Origin: Paenibacillus auburnensis
GTDB taxonomy: Bacteria; Bacillota; Bacilli; Paenibacillales; Paenibacillaceae
Reading direction: 5' to 3'
DNA: 64,000 nt
NCBI RefSeq assembly: GCF_927798115.1
Contig: NZ_CAKMMG010000008.1
Span: forward strand, 62,001 to 126,000
In this document: positions 34,986-43,137 of the stretch, piece after piece
Layout of the letters: each line of letters opens with the position of its first letter
Numbering within the stretch: position 1 is the stretch's first letter
Made by a program: the position numbers and the translations under genes
The notes under the pieces: generated by a model
Database searches by the model: none
What the model was told of the DNA's origin: nothing
Seen by the model: the letters and a program-made list of their open reading frames with translations, nothing else

Positions 34986-35756
34986 TTAATTCATCGTCAT
35001 GCCGCCGGTGACATTGATCGCCTGGCCGGTCATATAAGCAGAGAGGGGACTGGCGAGAAACAGTACAACATTAGCCACATCCTCGACTTCAGCCGTACGA
35101 CCAAGCGGCACCTGCGAGCGGTCCTCGGCCAGAATGTCCTCCGGCTCCATTCCGCGTAAGACTGCACCTTCGACACGTTCACGCCGTTTCATATCCGTCT
35201 CTACAATGCCCGGGCAGACGGCATTCACCAGAATCTGTTCCTTGGCCAGCTCCAGTGCCATCACTTTGGTGAAGCCCAGCACGGCATGCTTGGAGGCAAC
35301 ATAGTTGCCCATACAGCGGTAGCCGTTCTTGCCTGCCTGTGAGGCGATATTGATGATTCGTCCTCCGCCGCCCTGCCTCAGCATCTGCCGCGCCCCGGCT
35401 TGGGAAACCAGATACACGCCCTTGGCGTTGATATCCATGACCTTATCCCAATCTTCTTCCTTGATATCTACGGCAAAATCCATCGTTGATGTGCCGCTGT
35501 TGTTCACCAGGAAGTCAAGCCGGCCAAATGCTTCGACCGCACAGTCGATCAGCCGCGCGGCATCCCCGCTCACTGTCACATCCATCCGGATCTGCACCAG
35601 CCGCTCATGTACACGCTCCAGCTCCGCCTTGCAGGCGATATCGCCGATAACGACATTCGCTCCAGCCTCAAGGAACAAGTCGGCGATGCCTTTGCCTATG
35701 CCGGTAAGCCCCCCGGTGACCACCAGTGTTTTTCCAGTGAAATCAATACTAAGCAT
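34986..35756 (-). CDS. SDR family oxidoreductase
   Basis: A 256-aa classical short-chain dehydrogenase. Cofactor motif TGGLTGIGKG near residue 15, NNSG near 86, catalytic Ser region IINIASQAGKNG, and YVASK near 153 (Y and K of the active site). The ending MTGQAINVTGGMTMN is typical. Asp in IGD after beta-2 suggests NAD(H) preference. Substrate unknown; sugar-alcohol dehydrogenases are the nearest look. It starts 21 bases after luxS and is probably co-transcribed with it. Confidence 0.88.
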   Translation of the reverse strand: MLSIDFTGKTLVVTGGLTGIGKGIADLFLEAGANVVIGDIACKAELERVHERLVQIRMDVTVSGDAARLIDCAVEAFGRLDFLVNNSGTSTMDFAVDIKEEDWDKVMDINAKGVYLVSQAGARQMLRQGGGGRIINIASQAGKNGYRCMGNYVASKHAVLGFTKVMALELAKEQILVNAVCPGIVETDMKRRERVEGAVLRGMEPEDILAEDRSQVPLGRTAEVEDVANVVLFLASPLSAYMTGQAINVTGGMTMN

Positions 35757-35777
35757 GGATGTCCTTGTCCTTTCGGG

Positions 35778-36233
35778 TTAGCTTCTGAACGGGTCATCAC
35801 TGATGCCTGCTTCGAGCACGATTCTGGCATATTCCTGGGCACTGAACAAAGAGTGGTCCTTATAGTTGCCGCATTCGAGGGCGGAAACTGCCGGAATATG
35901 CTCGGTTTCAAGCACTTTATTCAGCACCTTGGTCAGCGCGGCTGCGACATCAGCAGGGTTATGCTCATCCCAGATAATCAGATAAAATCCGGTTCTGCAT
36001 CCCATCGGAGAAATATCGATAATGCCTTCGAGTTCATCGCGCAAATACGTGGCCAGCAGGTGCTCCAGCGTATGTACAGCGGCGGTAGGCAGGGCATCCA
36101 CATTCGGCTGCAGCAGCCGCAAATCGTATTTCTGAATCGTACTGCCTTTTTCATTTCTTTCGGTACCTGCAACCCGGACATAAGGAGCTTTTACTTTGGT
36201 ATGATCCAATTGGAAACTTTCAACTTTGGCCAT
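35778..36233 (-). CDS. luxS: S-ribosylhomocysteine lyase
   Basis: Cleaves S-ribosylhomocysteine to homocysteine and the AI-2 precursor DPD in the activated methyl cycle. It is 151 aa. The metal site HTLEHLLA (about 53-60) and the later Cys of ALECGNYKDH are present, and GCRTGFY is conserved. AAAGGGCG precedes ATG 36233. It is divergent from the methionine-uptake/mtnN operon; MtnN supplies its substrate. Confidence 0.97.
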   Translation of the reverse strand: MAKVESFQLDHTKVKAPYVRVAGTERNEKGSTIQKYDLRLLQPNVDALPTAAVHTLEHLLATYLRDELEGIIDISPMGCRTGFYLIIWDEHNPADVAAALTKVLNKVLETEHIPAVSALECGNYKDHSLFSAQEYARIVLEAGISDDPFRS

Positions 36234-36333
36234 GTTTTATCGCCCTTTCGGTCTTTTTCATATCAACCTATCACAATGTCAAAAAGAAGTAAATAGTTAA
36301 TCTGAGTATTCCGCTCTACTTAGTTAAAATGTA

Positions 36334-36362
36334 TTGACATGAATAATAATGCATTGTAACAT
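36334..36362 (+). promoter_or_regulatory. Candidate sigma-A promoter of the methionine operon
   Basis: TTGACA (36334-36339), 17 bases, TAACAT (36357-36362), 89 bases before metQ. I looked for a SAM (S-box) riboswitch in the 218-base gap and saw no such fold or terminator, so control is probably by a DNA-binding protein. Confidence 0.6.
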
Positions 36363-36451
36363 ATGAATCAATTAAATTCTGATGCATTTACTTGGTTTTA
36401 ATTCGCGCCTGGTATGCACAGAAAAAGATACTCTAGGGGGAGAAATAAACG

Positions 36452-37306
36452 ATGAAGAAAAAATGGATTCATTCCTTGCTGCTGGTTACTGCTGTTGCTC
36501 TATTCACAGCGGGTTGCGGCAACAATAACGAAGCTTCGGGTTCGGGCAGCGATTCCTCCGGACAAGAGAGCAAGACGCTGCGGATCAGCTTCAACCCGGG
36601 ACCGTACAGTGACCAGTTCAAGAACGGTGTCGCGCCTTATCTGGAGAAGAAAGGGTATACGATTACTTATAAAGAATTTACGGACGGCATTCAACCTAAT
36701 GTAGCTGTAGCTAACGGGGAGATAGATGCCAACGTATTCCAGCACTCTTTGTATTTGCAATCCATTAATGAAAGAGAAAAAATCGACCTGGTGGGTGTGG
36801 TGCAGGTACCAACCCCGCCGATGGGCCTCTACTCCAAAAAGCATACCAGTCTGGATGAGGTAAGCGACGGTGATCAGATCAATCTGCCGAATGAGCCCGT
36901 AAACATGCTGCGCGCCCTTAACGTACTGAAAGATGTAGGCTGGATTACACTGAAGGATAATATTGACCCGCTGCAGACTTCATTGGCCGATATTACCTCC
37001 AATCCGCATAAACTGAAGTTTATTGCCACTGAGCCGGCCCAAGGACCGCGTGCCCTGGAGGATGTAGACTACGCTGCAATTCAGGGGAATTTTGCCGTAT
37101 CGAATAATATTAAGCTGACCACAGCTTTACAGCTGGAAAATATGACGGATCCGTTCACGAATGTTGTGGCGGTGGACAGCAAGAACAAGGATGCCCAGTT
37201 TGTCAAAGATATCATTGAAGGCTATCATTCTGCTGAATTCCAGGAATATATCAAGTCGAAACCGGACTATGAAGGGTACAGATTGCCGAGCTATTTTAAG
37301 CAATAA
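36452..37306 (+). CDS. metQ: MetQ/NlpA family methionine-binding lipoprotein
   Basis: Substrate-binding protein of a D/L-methionine ABC transporter, 284 aa. The signal peptide ends in lipobox FTAGCG. Family features: FKNGVAPYLEKKGYTI, NGEIDANVFQHSLYL and IQGNFAVSNN. GGGGGAG precedes ATG 36452. The ATPase and permease genes follow, separated by an aminotransferase gene. Confidence 0.92.
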   Translation: MKKKWIHSLLLVTAVALFTAGCGNNNEASGSGSDSSGQESKTLRISFNPGPYSDQFKNGVAPYLEKKGYTITYKEFTDGIQPNVAVANGEIDANVFQHSLYLQSINEREKIDLVGVVQVPTPPMGLYSKKHTSLDEVSDGDQINLPNEPVNMLRALNVLKDVGWITLKDNIDPLQTSLADITSNPHKLKFIATEPAQGPRALEDVDYAAIQGNFAVSNNIKLTTALQLENMTDPFTNVVAVDSKNKDAQFVKDIIEGYHSAEFQEYIKSKPDYEGYRLPSYFKQ

Positions 37307-37487
37307 AAATGCTAAGCCGATAAGAGCTTTCACACGATAAGAGATTCACTTTCCGGTCTGCCGTTCCCCTTATGCGGATTGTTCCGCAGCAAGTTTTGTT
37401 AGAGCCAAGCGATGCTCCATGGCCCGCAAAACGGCAAGGAGGAGCGGCAGATCCTTGTCTATTCCACAGAACCTGCAAAGAGGTGTA

Positions 37488-38708
37488 ATGTATATGGACT
37501 TTAAACCTTCTACTGTAGTCACGGAGCTTCCCGGCAATTATTTCAATGCGATGAAGGCCAAGATTGCCTTGTACCGGAGCAAAGGTATTGATGTCATCGA
37601 TCTGGCCAGCGGCAATCCCGATCAGCCGACCCCGCAGCATATTATCAATGCGCTGAAAGAGGCGGTCGACAAGCCGGAAAATCAGGGATACCCGCCTTTT
37701 TACGGTAAAACAGGCACTCTCGAAGCCATAGCGGCGTTCTATAAACGCGAATATAACGTGGAGCTTGATCCGGAGACAGAGGTCGCAGTGTTCAACGGCT
37801 CGGGGATCGGTGTCACCGGAATTCCGCAGAGTCTGCTTAACCCCGGAGACATCCTGCTTACTGCAGACCCGGCTTATCCTGCCTACCATGCAGCGGCTGC
37901 ACTGGCCCGGGCCCGGGTTCACACGATTCCCGTCTATGAACGGGAGGGGTTCCTGCCGGATTACAGCACAGTTCCGGAAGAGATTGCCCGGCAGGTCAAG
38001 CTGCTGATGCTGAACTATCCCAACAATCCGACCGGAGCGGTAGCCACAGAGGAATTCTTTGAAAGGACGCTTGCTTTTGCGGCGGCCTATGAATTTCCGG
38101 TGCTGAATGATTTCGCCTACGGCGCATTCGGCTTTGACGGCCATAAGCCGCTCAGCCTGCTGCAGCAGCCGGGAGGCAAGGAATACGGCGTCGAAACCTA
38201 TACGGCTTCCAAAACCTACAATATGGCCGGATGGCGCTTCGGCTTTGCCGCAGGTAATGCCTCAATTATCGCCGCGCTTAAGCATTACCACACCCAGGCA
38301 TACAGCACAGTATTCGGTGCGGTTCAGGATGCGGCGGTTGCCGCCCTGCTAGGGCCGCAGGAGGTTGTACAGGAGCTAGGTAAGCTGTATGAGCGGCGGC
38401 GCGATGTTCTGGTCAGCCGGCTCAGGGACATTGGCTGGGACGTTACCGCTCCGAAGGGTACTTTTTTTGCCTGGTTTAAGGTGCCGGAAGGCTATACTGG
38501 TGAATCCTTTGCCGGGCGTCTGCTGGACGAAGCACAGGTGGCTGTAGCCCAGGGTAGCGGCTTTGGTGCCCAAGGCAGCAGCTATATCCGGCTCAGCCTG
38601 GTGAACAGTGAAGAGAAACTGAACGAGGCTGTGGACCGGATTGCTGCGGCTGGCATTTTTAAGCGGGCGATGTCTGCTTGGGGTCAGGAGGCGGGAACGC
38701 ATGATTGA
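37488..38708 (+). CDS. Class I/II pyridoxal-phosphate aminotransferase
   Basis: A 406-aa fold-type I aminotransferase. Markers are LASGNPDQPTPQHI, NYPNNPTGAVA and the PLP lysine in TYTASKTYNMAGWRFGF. Its place inside the methionine transport operon suggests it acts on methionine or its keto acid (KMTB), like YbdL/MtnE-type enzymes, but the sequence resembles several groups including LL-DAP aminotransferase. AAAGAGGTG (37477-37485) serves ATG 37488 or 37494. It overlaps metN by 8 bases. Confidence 0.82.
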   Translation: MYMDFKPSTVVTELPGNYFNAMKAKIALYRSKGIDVIDLASGNPDQPTPQHIINALKEAVDKPENQGYPPFYGKTGTLEAIAAFYKREYNVELDPETEVAVFNGSGIGVTGIPQSLLNPGDILLTADPAYPAYHAAAALARARVHTIPVYEREGFLPDYSTVPEEIARQVKLLMLNYPNNPTGAVATEEFFERTLAFAAAYEFPVLNDFAYGAFGFDGHKPLSLLQQPGGKEYGVETYTASKTYNMAGWRFGFAAGNASIIAALKHYHTQAYSTVFGAVQDAAVAALLGPQEVVQELGKLYERRRDVLVSRLRDIGWDVTAPKGTFFAWFKVPEGYTGESFAGRLLDEAQVAVAQGSGFGAQGSSYIRLSLVNSEEKLNEAVDRIAAAGIFKRAMSAWGQEAGTHD

Positions 38709-39720
38709 AATCAGAAATGTGCACAAGACCTTTACGCGTAAAGGACAATCAATTGAAGCCTTAAGAGGAGTCAGCCTGAATATCGCCAAAGGGGATATCT
38801 TCGGGGTCATCGGCTATAGCGGGGCGGGAAAAAGCACACTGATCCGTCTGGTCAATTATCTGGAACGTCCGACCAGCGGCGAGGTGTTCGTGCAAGGCGA
38901 GCCGCTGTCCGGATACAGCCCGGCTGAGCTGAGGCAGGTGAAGAAAAAGATCGGGATGATCTTTCAGCACTTCAATCTGCTGGAATCAAAGACGGTGTTC
39001 GACAACATCGCCATCCCCCTTGTACTGCTGAAGAAAAGCAAGCAGGAAATCCGTGAACGTGTGACCGAGCTGCTGGAGTTCACGGGACTTAGCGATAAGG
39101 CAGCAAGCTACCCTAAAGAGCTGTCCGGCGGGCAAAAGCAGCGGGTCGGTATCGCCCGGGCACTGGCGAGCAACCCCTCCATCCTGCTCTGTGATGAAGC
39201 GACCTCGGCACTTGATCCGCAGACGACTAAATCCATTCTGGAGCTGCTGAAACGGATTAATGAAGCCTATAACATCACAATCATGATCATTACCCATGAG
39301 ATGGCTGTTATCCAGCAAATCTGCAACAAGGTCGCCGTGATGGAGAGAGGGGAGATTATTGAGCAGGGAAACGTGCTTGATGTCTTTGGCAGCCCGCATC
39401 ATCCCACCACACAGAGCTTCGTACAGACCGTTATTCATAACTCAGTGCCCCAGAGTGTGCTGAATACGCTGAAGGCGGAGAACGGACGGCGGCTGTTTAA
39501 GCTCAAGTTTGTCGGCGGGGCAGCCTCGGAGCCAATCATTAACAGCCTGATCCGCAGATTTGAGGTTAACGTGAATATTCTGTTTGCCAATATGACGGAA
39601 ATCCAGCAGACGACGCTCGGCAATATGATTCTGCAGATGCATGGTGAGAATACAGTGATCGACCAGGCGGCGGCTTTTATCGTCAGCCAAGGGGTTGAAA
39701 TTACGGAGGTGGAAGCCTGA
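38701..39720 (+). CDS. metN: Methionine ABC transporter ATP-binding protein MetN
   Basis: A 339-aa ATPase. Walker A GYSGAGKSTLIR near residue 38, Q-loop MIFQHFNLLESKTV, signature LSGGQKQRVGIARAL, Walker B ILLCDEATSALD and switch ITHEM. A C-terminal NIL domain (~265-339), the methionine-sensing part, is present. AGGAGGCGGG before ATG 38701 lies within the aminotransferase gene end. Its stop overlaps the metI start by one base. Confidence 0.94.
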   Translation: MIEIRNVHKTFTRKGQSIEALRGVSLNIAKGDIFGVIGYSGAGKSTLIRLVNYLERPTSGEVFVQGEPLSGYSPAELRQVKKKIGMIFQHFNLLESKTVFDNIAIPLVLLKKSKQEIRERVTELLEFTGLSDKAASYPKELSGGQKQRVGIARALASNPSILLCDEATSALDPQTTKSILELLKRINEAYNITIMIITHEMAVIQQICNKVAVMERGEIIEQGNVLDVFGSPHHPTTQSFVQTVIHNSVPQSVLNTLKAENGRRLFKLKFVGGAASEPIINSLIRRFEVNVNILFANMTEIQQTTLGNMILQMHGENTVIDQAAAFIVSQGVEITEVEA

Positions 39721-40379
39721 TGTTCGATACAGTAATTACTTCGGAGCAGTTGTTTCAAGCCCTGCGGGAAACCGTGGTAATGGTGGGCGTGTCGCTCTTT
39801 TTCGGAGCGCTGCTGGGTATTCCGATTGGCATCGTCCTTGTGATTACACGGCCAGGCGGAATTCTGGAGAACCGGTTTATATATGCCGTACTGAATCCGC
39901 TCATCAACATCATCCGCTCGCTGCCGTTTATTATTCTGCTCGTGGCCATCATCCCCTTTACCCGGCTTCTCGTACATACCTCGATCGGTACCAGTGCAGC
40001 GATTGTTCCGTTAATTGTCTACGTAGCCCCGTATATTGCACGGCTGGTGGAGAACTCCTTGCTTGAGGTCAGCCCCGGCATTTTGGAGGCTGCCGAGGCT
40101 ATGGGTGCAACGACCTTTCAGGTCATTTGGCATTTTCTGCTGCCTGAGGCTTTCGGCTCGCTGATTCTAACCATGACTACCGCTACGATCGGGCTGGTCG
40201 GAGCAACGGCGATGGCAGGAACTGTAGGGGGCGGAGGGATCGGCGACCTGGCGATCTCTTATGGCTACCAGCGATTTGACACCTTTGTCATGATCGTGAC
40301 GGTGGTCATTCTGATCATATTTGTCCAGGGCATCCAGTCGGCCGGAAACCGCTTAGCCCGCAAAGCCCGCCGTGATTAG
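39720..40379 (+). CDS. metI: Methionine ABC transporter permease MetI
   Basis: A 219-aa permease with five hydrophobic helices. The EAA loop (EAAEAMGATTFQVIWHFLLPEA) and the GAVGGGGIGDLAISYGYQRF-like ending region (here GTVGGGGIGDLAISYG) are hallmarks of MetI/MetP. ATG 39720 shares a base with the metN stop. Confidence 0.94.
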   Translation: MFDTVITSEQLFQALRETVVMVGVSLFFGALLGIPIGIVLVITRPGGILENRFIYAVLNPLINIIRSLPFIILLVAIIPFTRLLVHTSIGTSAAIVPLIVYVAPYIARLVENSLLEVSPGILEAAEAMGATTFQVIWHFLLPEAFGSLILTMTTATIGLVGATAMAGTVGGGGIGDLAISYGYQRFDTFVMIVTVVILIIFVQGIQSAGNRLARKARRD

Positions 40380-40409
40380 TGCAGGGAACAGGGAGGGGAT
40401 AGTCAAGCT

Positions 40410-41570
40410 ATGGATCAGCCAATAATCGTCCGCGCCGCACCCCAGGAATTTATTTGCCGCGCGGGGAGCTGGGGCAGTCTGGAACAGCATCTGCAGAGAC
40501 GGGGGATTAGCCGGGTGCTTGTTGTAAGAGGTGAACAGTCATGGATTGCGGCAGCCCCGTTCTGGCCGGAGCTTATAGAGACGGAGACGCATTATTACAT
40601 TTATGGCGGTGAATGCACTTATAGTGAACGAGATGCGATTGCCGCCTATGCTGAGGATCATCAGCTTCAGGCTGTAATCGCTGTGGGCGGCGGGAAAATT
40701 ACCGATCTGGTAAAAACAGCTGCAGCCAAGCTTAACCTGCCTGCGGTCATTCTCCCTACGCTTGCTGCAACTTGTGCAGCCTGGTCTTCACTTAGCGTAA
40801 TGTATGATGAGCATGGTGAATTCATCCGCTTTGATATTTTCGCGCGCAGCAATGCGCTTGTGCTGCTTGACCCGGCGGTGATTGCCGCTTCCCCGCCTGA
40901 ACTGTTGACCGCCGGAATCGGAGATACGCTAGCTAAATGGTATGAAGCAGATGTGATCATTAGAAATCTGGACTCCCCGCCGCTTGAAGTGGAGCTGGGC
41001 TGGTATGCGGCACGTAAATGCCGTGAGAATCTGCTGAAATACAGCGGAGAGGCACTTGCTGCATTAAGGGCGGGCGAGCTGAACGATGCCTTGGTCCGAA
41101 TTATTGAAACGAACATTATGGCAGGCGGTCTGGTAGGCGGGTTCGCTGAGGATTACGGGCGGACGGCGGGAGCCCATTCCATTCATGATGCGCTGACCGG
41201 CATTCCGGAGTCCCACCGGGTGCTGCATGGCAATAAAGTGGCTTACGGTGTGCTAGTCCAGCTGGCGCTCGAAAATAACTGGAGCGAGATTGCTGAACTG
41301 CTGCCCTTTTATGAGCAGATTGGCTTGCCAGCCAGTCTCGGTGATCTGGGGCTTGCGCATTTATCGCGCGGCGACCTGCTGAAGCTTGGCAGGCGGGCGA
41401 CTGTACCGGAAGCTTCCATTCACCGGATGCCGGGTACTGTTACCGCCGAAGCTGTCGCAGCTGCGGTCGAAGAGCTGGAGGGATACATAAACAAGCTGAG
41501 ATGCGGATCCGCACCAGCGGGAACCGGACGGGAAAAGGATCTTCAAGGTGAAGGAGCCAAGACAACATGA
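40410..41570 (+). CDS. Iron-containing alcohol dehydrogenase family protein (GldA/HcxA-like)
   Basis: A 386-aa NAD(P)-dependent dehydrogenase. The cofactor loop AVGGGKITDLVKT lies near residue 92. Metal ligands are visible: Asp in GIGDTLAKW (~172), His in GAHSIHDALTG (~254) and His in VLHGNKVAYG (~272). In E. coli a similar gene (hcxA/ybdH) sits beside a methionine aminotransferase (ybdL). The same pairing here suggests reduction of a methionine-derived 2-keto acid, which is inference. It overlaps mtnN by ATGA. Confidence 0.8.
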   Translation: MDQPIIVRAAPQEFICRAGSWGSLEQHLQRRGISRVLVVRGEQSWIAAAPFWPELIETETHYYIYGGECTYSERDAIAAYAEDHQLQAVIAVGGGKITDLVKTAAAKLNLPAVILPTLAATCAAWSSLSVMYDEHGEFIRFDIFARSNALVLLDPAVIAASPPELLTAGIGDTLAKWYEADVIIRNLDSPPLEVELGWYAARKCRENLLKYSGEALAALRAGELNDALVRIIETNIMAGGLVGGFAEDYGRTAGAHSIHDALTGIPESHRVLHGNKVAYGVLVQLALENNWSEIAELLPFYEQIGLPASLGDLGLAHLSRGDLLKLGRRATVPEASIHRMPGTVTAEAVAAAVEELEGYINKLRCGSAPAGTGREKDLQGEGAKTT

Positions 41571-42271
41571 GCATAGCGATTATAGGAGCAATGGAAGAAG
41601 AGGTAGCCTTGCTGCTGTCTAAGATGCGGGGCGTGTCTGAATTGGAGGCGGGCGGTGGAAGGCTGTACAGCGGAAGCTTGAACGGGCGGGATGTGGTGCT
41701 GCTTAAGTCAGGCATCGGCAAGGTCAACGCAGCGCTGACGACAACACTGCTGCTCGAGAGGTTCCACTGTGAATTAATTATCAATACCGGAGCAGCGGGC
41801 GGTCTGGGGGCGGGGCTGCAAGTCGGTGATGTAGTGATCGCCAAGGAGCTGGTCTATAGTGATGTGGATGCTACGGCATTCAGCTATGCTTACGGTCAGG
41901 TGCCGCAGATGCCACAGCGTTATCCGGTTTCAGCCGGACTGCTTGAGCTGGCGGGAAAGATTATTCAGCGGGGCGGACGGCAAGAGCAGGTTGTTGCCGG
42001 CCTGATCACAACGGCCGACTCGTTCATCAGCCAGCCTGAACGGGCAGAAGCCATCCGCAGCAGGTTCCCGGAGGCCCTGGCTACGGACATGGAGGGTGCA
42101 GCGATTGCCCAGACGGCATATCAGTTCGGTGTCCCGTTTCTGGCTGTCCGGTCAATCTCGGATATTGCCGGCGCCGAGGCTGCCGGCTTGTTCAAAGCCC
42201 ACCTGGATCTCGCAGCCAGGAACTCGGCAGAGGTTGTACTGGAAATTCTATCGCTGTACGAAACGCAGTAA
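41567..42271 (+). CDS. mtnN: 5'-methylthioadenosine/S-adenosylhomocysteine nucleosidase
   Basis: Removes adenine from MTA and SAH, giving methylthioribose and S-ribosylhomocysteine, the LuxS substrate. It is 234 aa. Motifs: IIGAMEEEVALL, KSGIGKVNAAL, NTGAAGGLG, MEGAAIAQTAY and the catalytic Asp in RSISDIAG. Last gene of the methionine operon; a hairpin follows at 42305-42363. Confidence 0.96.
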   Translation: MSIAIIGAMEEEVALLLSKMRGVSELEAGGGRLYSGSLNGRDVVLLKSGIGKVNAALTTTLLLERFHCELIINTGAAGGLGAGLQVGDVVIAKELVYSDVDATAFSYAYGQVPQMPQRYPVSAGLLELAGKIIQRGGRQEQVVAGLITTADSFISQPERAEAIRSRFPEALATDMEGAAIAQTAYQFGVPFLAVRSISDIAGAEAAGLFKAHLDLAARNSAEVVLEILSLYETQ

Positions 42272-42304
42272 GCTTGATTAAATGAAGATTGAATTGAACA
42301 GAAC

Positions 42305-42363
42305 AGCCGTCTTACAGGCACGGGAGAGCTTAGTTATGCTCGTCTCGGCCCTGCAGGACGGCT
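42305..42363 (+). terminator. Hairpin after mtnN
   Basis: AGCCGTC (42305-42311) pairs with GACGGCT (42357-42363), and the stem continues inward with further pairs around a long loop. Only ATTTACT follows, so it is a weak terminator at best. The rest of the gap to 42539 shows nothing clear. Confidence 0.5.
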
Positions 42364-42539
42364 ATTTACTGTCTGTCCTAATCTCCGCCTTGAGAATGAG
42401 AAGGGTTTACTTCCTGCGTCTCTGTTCATTCCCCCTCTCCGTTCAGTAAACTAATAAGAGATATATCACTTCCAGGTAAAGGGTTTACCACTATAATTCG
42501 GGAAAAGGTGATTTGAACTAATGATAGGAGGATAAAAGG

Positions 42540-43121
42540 ATGTCTAAATCTGTAATTCCAATTATGCTGGATATTTCTGAGAGTTTTGAATCAGAGCGTC
42601 TGCTGATCCGGGCTGCGCGCTGGGGCGATGGAGCAGAGATGAATGAGGCTATGGCAGAAAGTCTGAATGAGCTGAAGCCGTGGATGATTTTTGCCCAAAG
42701 CCTGCAGACGCCCGAGGAAACCGAGCAATACGCAAGGGAGTCGCGGCTCAAATATCTCGACCGGAGCAATATGCACATGAACATTTATAACAAGGCTGAT
42801 GGAACCTTCATTGGCTGCAGCGGCCTCCACCATATAGACTGGGATGTCCGCGCTTTTGAGCTTGGATACTGGATCAGAAGCTCCTGCGCGGGAAAGGGCT
42901 ATATGACGGAAGCGGTGAAAGCGATCACTGAGTTTACCATCCGGGAGCTGGAGGCTAACCGGATCGAGATCCGGTGCAGCGGACGGAATGTCAAAAGCGC
43001 TGCTGTGGCGGAGCGTACGGGATATAAACTGGACGGCATTCTTCGGCTTAGCGCGCGCGGCTTCGATGGAGAACTTCATGACACCAAAGTATATGCGAAG
43101 GTGCGCGGAGCGGAATTTTAA
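42540..43121 (+). CDS. RimJ/RimL-type GNAT acetyltransferase
   Basis: A 193-aa acetyltransferase of the ribosomal-protein N-acetyltransferase group. FESERLLIRAARWGDG at the N terminus, YWIRSSCAGKGYMTEAVKAI for acetyl-CoA binding near 110-130, and NVKSAAVAERTGYKLDG near the end. Substrate may be a protein N terminus or a small amine. AGGAGGATAAAAGG precedes ATG 42540. The ABC exporter starts 16 bases later. Confidence 0.87.
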   Translation: MSKSVIPIMLDISESFESERLLIRAARWGDGAEMNEAMAESLNELKPWMIFAQSLQTPEETEQYARESRLKYLDRSNMHMNIYNKADGTFIGCSGLHHIDWDVRAFELGYWIRSSCAGKGYMTEAVKAITEFTIRELEANRIEIRCSGRNVKSAAVAERTGYKLDGILRLSARGFDGELHDTKVYAKVRGAEF

Positions 43122-43137
43122 AAAGGGGGATGAACTA

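Noticed and set aside
36234..36451. SAM riboswitch before metQ
   Set aside because: Looked for the S-box core and a terminator; neither is present in the 218 bases.
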